A DNA stretch of 23,737 nt from JBBDWJ01 sp040902925. Lineage in GTDB: Bacteria; Acidobacteriota; Terriglobia; Bryobacterales; UBA6623. Position numbers and translations under genes: made by a program. The notes under the pieces were generated by a model that was not told where the DNA came from, made no database searches, and was given only the letters and a program-made list of their open reading frames with translations. Positions within the stretch are counted from its first letter, which is position 1. Every line of letters begins with the position of its first letter. Shown here piece after piece: positions 16,064 through 20,802 of this stretch. The stretch is from NCBI GenBank assembly GCA_040902925.1, contig JBBDWJ010000193.1, positions 1-23,737 on the forward strand. The letters run 5' to 3'.

Positions 16064-18207
16064 GGTCCGGCCGAGACCCCCTTCGCATCGCGCGTGAAAG
16101 CAACGCGAATCGTTGAGCCTTGTGTCACTGGCGTCCCCGCGGCAGGCCATTGCCGCATCGCCACGCCGCGGCCCTGGATGTCGAGACGCAGTCCCAGCGA
16201 AGCGCTTTCGGCCGCTACTTCGCGCACCGCGCGGCCGCGGAAATCGGGCACCACGCGGTCGGTGACCTGGAGCGAAACCTTGTGGCTGGCGCCGCCGGCG
16301 GGCGCGTCGTCGCGTCCGTTGAATCCTTTGGTATCCGCAGCCGTAACGACGATAGCGTCGCCCGGCCGCGAAACCGCGTCTTCGATCCAAGGGTCCTCGG
16401 GCGTCTGAGCCAGCATCTCGCGATGTTGCTGGCGGGGCGCGCGCCGTTCCGGCTCGACGGGAAGCTCCGGCGGTACATCGCGAAAGCGCAGCGCCTGCCG
16501 GGCCAGATGCGGAAATACCGGCGCGGCGATCATTCCGCCTGTGTGTGCGCCCTTCGCGGAGTCCAGGGCGACAACGACAACGATGGAAGGATCGTTGACC
16601 GGCGCGAAGCCCACGAAATTCGCGATGTAGTCGGTTTCGGAGTACGCGCCGGTTTCGGGATCGATTTTCTGCGCTGTGCCGGTTTTGCCCGCGACGCGGT
16701 AACCGGGAACCTGAGCGTGCTTTCCGGTGCCCTCGAGCACCGTTTTTTCCATCATGGCGCGTATCGTAGCCGCCGTTTCGACAGTAATAACCCTCCGCGC
16801 CGGCTTGGTCTCGTAGCGTTCGCGGTGGCCATCGGGCGTCACGATGGCATCGACGATGCGCGGCCGCACCAGCATCCCGCCGTTGGCGATGACCGCCGTG
16901 GCGCGCGCCATCTGTACCGCGGTGACGCCGATTTCCTGTCCGAACGATATCGATTCGAGCGACGTCGTGCCCCAACGCTCGACCGGCCGCAGCAATCCTT
17001 CGAGTTCATTCGGCAGCGGCAGGCCCGTCGGCTCGCCGAACCCAAAGCGGCGGACGTATTCGTAGAAGCGCGGCTTGCGCAGCCGCTGCGCCAGTTTCAG
17101 GGCTCCGATGTTGCTCGAGTTGGCCATCACTTGCGAAACCGTCAGCATGCCGTAGGGCTTGTGGTCTCGAATCAGCCGGCGCCCGACGTAGTACGCCCCG
17201 TTTTCGCAGTTCAGCACCTCGTTGGGATTAGCGAGGCCCTCTTCGAGCACTCCCGACAGCGTCACCAGCTTGAAGGTTGAGCCCGGCTCGATCAGATTGC
17301 TGATCGCATAGTTGCGCCACACCTTCATGGCTTCTTTCGAGCGCGGCCGCTCGTAGGGGTCGAAGGTAGGCCAGTTCGCCACGGCGAGCAGATCGCCGCT
17401 TTGGGGATCCATGATCACGATGGTTCCGGATTCGGATTGCGTTTCGATGATCGCTTTGCGCAGCTCGCGCTCGGCGAGCATCTGGATGCGCTGGTCCAGC
17501 GTGAGAATCAGATCGGAACCGGGAACCGGCTGCTTCACAATGCGGCTGGCGTAGTGCTTGCGCAGCGCGTCGTATTGCACCAGGCTGCTGCCGGACGTTC
17601 CCCGTAGCCGCCTCTCAAACGACTCTTCCAGCCCGGCGAGGCCGTAATGTTCGGTGCCGACCGCGCCCAGAATATGAACCGCGACTCGTCCTTTGGGGTA
17701 GTAGCGCTTGCTTTCCTTTTCGAAGTGAATGCCCGGCAGATTCAGATGCCTGACGCGATCGGCTTCGCCCGGCTCGGCAAACCGCTGCACCCAGTCAAAC
17801 TGCTCGCCGCGCAGCTTGCGCTCGAGTGTGGCGCGGTCGACGTCGAGCACCTGGCCCAGCATCGTCGCGGTCATCTCGACGTCGTGAACTTTTTCCGGGA
17901 ACACACCGATCGAGTCGACCGGCGTGCTTAGCGCCAGCTCTTCGCCAAAGCGGTCGTAAATGGAGCCGCGGCTGGCGGTGATCTCGATGGTGCCGTTTTG
18001 CTGCCGCAGGGCCTTTTCGGTGAGGTTGGCGGATTGCCGGATTTGGATGTCGCCCATGCGGACGACCACGGCGAGCAACCAGAGCACCGCGAGGCAGACG
18101 AAAAGAGAAATGCGCTTGGCGGTCAGAGTGGAACTGTCGCGGGCCCGCAGCCGTGCAGCGCCGTGGATATCGGCTCGGGGACCTCCGCGATAGTGAATGA
18201 CAGCCAT
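16060..18207 (-). CDS. ftsI: FtsI/PBP3 septal transpeptidase with C-terminal PASTA domain
   Basis: FtsI is the class B penicillin-binding protein that crosslinks septal peptidoglycan with FtsW. The 715-residue protein has one membrane anchor (about 33-50) and a dimerisation/pedestal domain with the RGSIYDRFG segment (80-88). The transpeptidase domain carries all three catalytic motifs: STFK (Ser310-Lys313), SSN (364-366) and KTGT (508-511). After about residue 630 comes a PASTA domain (VPDFRGRAVREVAAESASLG...), a fold better known from Gram-positive PBP2x/SpoVD and Stk1 kinases. This makes it longer than the usual 550-650 residues. The ATG at 18207 lacks a clear ribosome-binding site, so the start is somewhat uncertain. 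It lies 77 bp after ftsL. Confidence 0.95.
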   Translation of the reverse strand: MAVIHYRGGPRADIHGAARLRARDSSTLTAKRISLFVCLAVLWLLAVVVRMGDIQIRQSANLTEKALRQQNGTIEITASRGSIYDRFGEELALSTPVDSIGVFPEKVHDVEMTATMLGQVLDVDRATLERKLRGEQFDWVQRFAEPGEADRVRHLNLPGIHFEKESKRYYPKGRVAVHILGAVGTEHYGLAGLEESFERRLRGTSGSSLVQYDALRKHYASRIVKQPVPGSDLILTLDQRIQMLAERELRKAIIETQSESGTIVIMDPQSGDLLAVANWPTFDPYERPRSKEAMKVWRNYAISNLIEPGSTFKLVTLSGVLEEGLANPNEVLNCENGAYYVGRRLIRDHKPYGMLTVSQVMANSSNIGALKLAQRLRKPRFYEYVRRFGFGEPTGLPLPNELEGLLRPVERWGTTSLESISFGQEIGVTAVQMARATAVIANGGMLVRPRIVDAIVTPDGHRERYETKPARRVITVETAATIRAMMEKTVLEGTGKHAQVPGYRVAGKTGTAQKIDPETGAYSETDYIANFVGFAPVNDPSIVVVVALDSAKGAHTGGMIAAPVFPHLARQALRFRDVPPELPVEPERRAPRQQHREMLAQTPEDPWIEDAVSRPGDAIVVTAADTKGFNGRDDAPAGGASHKVSLQVTDRVVPDFRGRAVREVAAESASLGLRLDIQGRGVAMRQWPAAGTPVTQGSTIRVAFTRDAKGVSAGP

Positions 18208-18284
18208 GATCGGTCGGCGAAGAAGCGGGAGTGCGATCGAAGTGACATTAACCGGATAGAGGCCAAACCGCCGATCGAGCCGCG

Positions 18285-18956
18285 TTATTGCGCGCCGTTC
18301 GGCGGCGATGCGTTCAAGCGATTCTCAGCCAGCTCGCTTTGTTCATCGGGCGCGATCATGCGGTCCTGCCAGTCGAACTGGTTGGTCGGCGGCTCGACGA
18401 ATCCCTGTTCGGCGGCCAGCACAGAAATGCGCTGCAAATCGCTCAGCATGGCCTGGCGCACCTTGAGCTGTTGGTTGAATTCCATCAGCTTCTGGTAGTT
18501 CTTCTCCAACTCCGCCTGCCGGTAACCGGAATGGCGAAGCCAGGCGCGCGGCCCCGAACTCAACAAGACAACCATCAGAATCATGGCGCCGGAAACCACA
18601 AAACGCAGCCAGGCGCTCTTGCCGCGCGGATCGGGCTTGCGGCGAACCAGCGAATTGTCGATGTCCTTGATGAACAGCGCCACCTCTTCCATCGGCAGCG
18701 GCCGCGATGCGGTCTGGCGGCGAGAGAGTCCGGCCCGGACGGCAGGCCCCGCGCGAACCCCGTCATAGACGAAGCCCCGAGGACTGGGGGAGTGGGTCGG
18801 AATAGCCACAGGACTTCTTGACGTCCGGGACCACTGACCGTCCGGGTCGAACTCGACCACACAGGCGCCGCCGCCTATGGGCCGCAGGGGGGACGAAAAA
18901 TCGCTTCCCTGCGAAGGGTGTGCCAGTCGTTCTGCAATCAGTTCTGCTGTCGCCAT
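18285..18956 (-). CDS. ftsL: FtsL-like division protein with long N-terminal extension
   Basis: Position between rsmH and ftsI, plus architecture, identify this as FtsL, the small bitopic protein that with FtsQ and FtsB activates FtsWI. It has one membrane segment (about 117-135) and a heptad-rich helix (about 147-185, ELEKNYQKLMEFNQQLKVRQ), then a short tail. FtsL sequences are poorly conserved, so this rests on layout more than on sequence match. It is 223 residues, roughly twice the usual length. The extra 90-115 N-terminal residues are Pro-, Ser- and Arg-rich and probably disordered. The ATG at 18956 overlaps rsmH by 19 bp. An internal ATG at 18692 (Met89, MEEVALFIKDIDNSLVRRK) would give a more typical 135-residue FtsL. 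Neither start has a strong ribosome-binding site. Confidence 0.75.
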   Translation of the reverse strand: MATAELIAERLAHPSQGSDFSSPLRPIGGGACVVEFDPDGQWSRTSRSPVAIPTHSPSPRGFVYDGVRAGPAVRAGLSRRQTASRPLPMEEVALFIKDIDNSLVRRKPDPRGKSAWLRFVVSGAMILMVVLLSSGPRAWLRHSGYRQAELEKNYQKLMEFNQQLKVRQAMLSDLQRISVLAAEQGFVEPPTNQFDWQDRMIAPDEQSELAENRLNASPPNGAQ

Positions 18957-19849
18957 GGAATGTCCGTTCGTTCTGCGGCGCGAAGCTTGGCACTCCGGCT
19001 GGCAGCATTCTCGTGCAATTCTTTGTCCGAGGGCCTGATGACGCGCTTGGTGAGAATCTCAAGCACTTGTTTCTCGGCCCAGCCGCGAAACGCCCATTTC
19101 ACCAGGCGGTCTTCCAGAGAATGAAAACTCACCACTACCATGCGGCCGCCCGGCGCGAGCAGCAGCGGAGCCGTATCCAGCAGGCCTTGCAGCTCTTCGA
19201 GCTCGTTGTTCACCGCGATGCGTAATGCCTGGAAAGTGCGCGTCGCCGGGTGAATCTTCTGCCGGGGTGATCGGGGAACGGCGCGTTCGATAATTTCCGC
19301 CAAACGTACCGTACTGTGAACGGGCCGCCCCCGAACAATGGCTCTAGCTATTCTCCTGCTCCTCCTTTCCTCGCCATACTGATAAATCAGATCGGCAAGC
19401 TGTCTCTCTTGGTAGTGATTGACAATCTGGTCCGCGGTGAGCTCCTGGCGCTGATCCATGCGCATGTCCAGTTCAGCCTCGCGGAGAAAACTAAATCCCC
19501 TGGCGGCATCCTCGACCTGCCGCCGCGAAATTCCGATGTCGGCTACGATTCCTTGGAAGGGGGCTTCGACGGCGGCCCAAGCGGGCGACTGCGAACGGAC
19601 CAGGCCCGCTATCTCGCTGTAGCAGGCTTGAATGAATTCAACTTGGCCCTCGTAGTCTTTCAATCGATGCCTCGCCCTTTCCAGCGCCCCGGCGTCGCGG
19701 TCTACCGCGATCAGCCTTCCCGTGGTCAAACGCTTGAGGATGGCCTCCGCGTACCCGCACTCGCCCAGCGTGCAATCCAGATAGATGCCGGCCGGCTTTA
19801 CGTCCAGTTGCGCCAGCATCTCTTCGAGTAAGACCGGGTAGTGATCCAA
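18938..19849 (-). CDS. rsmH: 16S rRNA (cytosine1402-N4)-methyltransferase RsmH (MraW)
   Basis: RsmH methylates N4 of C1402 in the 16S rRNA decoding centre and is the usual second gene of dcw clusters. The 303-residue protein has HYPVLLEE at the N-terminus, DCTLG (25-29) at the SAM site, ARGFSF...LDMRMD (116-131), HPATRTFQALRIAVNNEL, and VVSFHSLEDRLVKW; all are hallmarks of the family. Two conserved spots differ. The usual glycine-rich GGGGH after TLG is GECGY (29-33), and the usual SSxQLD loop is SRRQVED (108-114). The start is TTG at 19849, 4 bp after the mraZ stop, chosen because the protein aligns from this point and no better start exists; GGGG lies upstream within mraZ. Confidence 0.93.
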   Translation of the reverse strand: MDHYPVLLEEMLAQLDVKPAGIYLDCTLGECGYAEAILKRLTTGRLIAVDRDAGALERARHRLKDYEGQVEFIQACYSEIAGLVRSQSPAWAAVEAPFQGIVADIGISRRQVEDAARGFSFLREAELDMRMDQRQELTADQIVNHYQERQLADLIYQYGEERRSRRIARAIVRGRPVHSTVRLAEIIERAVPRSPRQKIHPATRTFQALRIAVNNELEELQGLLDTAPLLLAPGGRMVVVSFHSLEDRLVKWAFRGWAEKQVLEILTKRVIRPSDKELHENAASRSAKLRAAERTDIPWRQQN

Positions 19850-19853
19850 GCCA

Positions 19854-20318
19854 CTAGATCCCCAGGTTGGCGGCGTGCTTCATATCCTCACCCGTGAGCC
19901 GTTTCTCGACAGTGGAATCTTCGAAGTTCTTGGCGCTCAAGACTAGAATGTGGTTGGAATGCCACATCATCTTGACCTCGCCCCTCATGCCTGCCGTCTC
20001 CCGCAAAACGGCAGGCACAAGGATGCGACCTTGGTTGTCCAAGGACTCCTCTGCCCCATACCGACTGGCATGGAACAGAATCTTGTCTTTAACCTCGCCG
20101 TCCACGTCCTTGCCTTCCGTGGACTTTTGCGATAGTCTGGCCTCGACGGCCTCCCATTCCTTGATCGGAAAAACCTTGACCTCTTTGCCGTCCAGACTCG
20201 TGATGAACAACCGCGGATCCTCGTACTGCGCATCGAGCTGCTGCTTGACCAAGGCGGAAAACTTGAGCCGACCTTTCTCGTCGACCCGTCCGGTCTGCAG
20301 CCCTCGAAACAGATTCAT
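19854..20318 (-). CDS. mraZ: MraZ, transcriptional regulator of the dcw cluster
   Basis: MraZ is a small DNA-binding protein that binds repeats in its own promoter region and controls the dcw operon. The 154-residue sequence contains the two swapped-hairpin AbrB/SpoVT-like halves, each with the family signature: DEKGRLKF (13-20) and DNQGRILVP (94-102). The N-terminus FRGLQTGRVDEKGR is classical. ATG at 20318 has AGGA four bases upstream. Its expected operator, three AGTGGT boxes at 10-bp intervals, lies 44-69 bp upstream, consistent with autoregulation. It is the first gene of the cluster and is transcribed divergently from the ATPase-HflK fusion. Confidence 0.97.
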   Translation of the reverse strand: MNLFRGLQTGRVDEKGRLKFSALVKQQLDAQYEDPRLFITSLDGKEVKVFPIKEWEAVEARLSQKSTEGKDVDGEVKDKILFHASRYGAEESLDNQGRILVPAVLRETAGMRGEVKMMWHSNHILVLSAKNFEDSTVEKRLTGEDMKHAANLGI

Positions 20319-20361
20319 GAGGTCCTATGTTCATCGTCGGCGGCTGGATCGGTTGTCGTAG

Positions 20362-20387
20362 ACCACTTTTAACCACTTTCGACCACT
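20362..20387 (-). promoter_or_regulatory. MraZ operator: three AGTGGT boxes at 10-bp spacing
   Basis: On the minus strand AGTGGT occurs at 20387-20382, 20377-20372 and 20367-20362, exactly one helical turn apart. Two of the three boxes read AAAGTGGT. MraZ proteins are known to bind three or four such GTGG/TGGG-containing direct repeats with 10-bp periodicity upstream of mraZ. Confidence 0.85.
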
Positions 20388-20389
20388 CA

Positions 20390-20419
20390 AGGATGCCTCA
20401 GCGCCCTTAGCGTTGTCAA
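20390..20419 (-). promoter_or_regulatory. Predicted mraZ (dcw) promoter
   Basis: A perfect -35 hexamer TTGACA (20414-20419) is followed after 18 bp by CATCCT (20390-20395), a weak -10. Transcription would start near 20383, within the first MraZ box, so bound MraZ would block initiation. The -10 match is only 3 of 6, so its exact place is uncertain. Confidence 0.5.
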
Positions 20420-20802
20420 GCGAAATTCGAGGGTAAGTACCGATTTATCTGTACGTTCCACTTAGGACTCAATATGTTGTATGGGTCCGGATGGGCGAGT
20501 ACCAGATATTGGATTTTTGTTTTCCATGCAGCCTCCAGCCGCGTACCCGCCAGTGCCCCAAAACCTCACTAGGCGCGCCCGATAGTACCCATCACGCCTG
20601 TTTAAGGCTGGTGGACACGCGAATCCGAATCGCGGATGTGGGATGTTACACCCAAGCTGTCGCTTAGTTCTAGTTAACTCGTTCTAGCAAAAAGAGATAG
20701 CTGACTGGGCTAGTCAAAGTGGGTAATTGTGGCGGGCGAGTCACCCCGTGGGCTTATCCACGCTCGTCGGCCCCCCCCTTACATCTGGTATCGTGGACGC
20801 GG

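Larger units (their letters stand above)
20319..20802. other. 484-bp divergent intergenic region between mraZ and the fusion gene
   Basis: The mraZ side holds the MraZ operator and predicted promoter. The remainder is clearly richer in A+T around 20420-20530 and shows no gene, tRNA or conserved RNA that I recognise. On the fusion-gene side there are two GTTCTAG copies 14 bp apart (20667-20673, 20681-20687) enclosing the palindrome AGTTAACT, and two MraZ-box-like words (20718-20723, 20728-20733). No convincing promoter for the plus-strand gene was found. Confidence 0.6.

Noticed and set aside
16064..16975. Extension of the murE frame 304 codons upstream
   Set aside because: The extension lies wholly inside ftsI in another frame and reads as Arg-rich low-complexity sequence. 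The ATGA overlap at 16060-16063 and the MKLAQLL start match MurE.
20590..20640. tRNA-like or structured RNA signal in the mraZ upstream region
   Set aside because: Only short imperfect pairings such as CGCGA/TCGCG were found. There is no cloverleaf or long stem.
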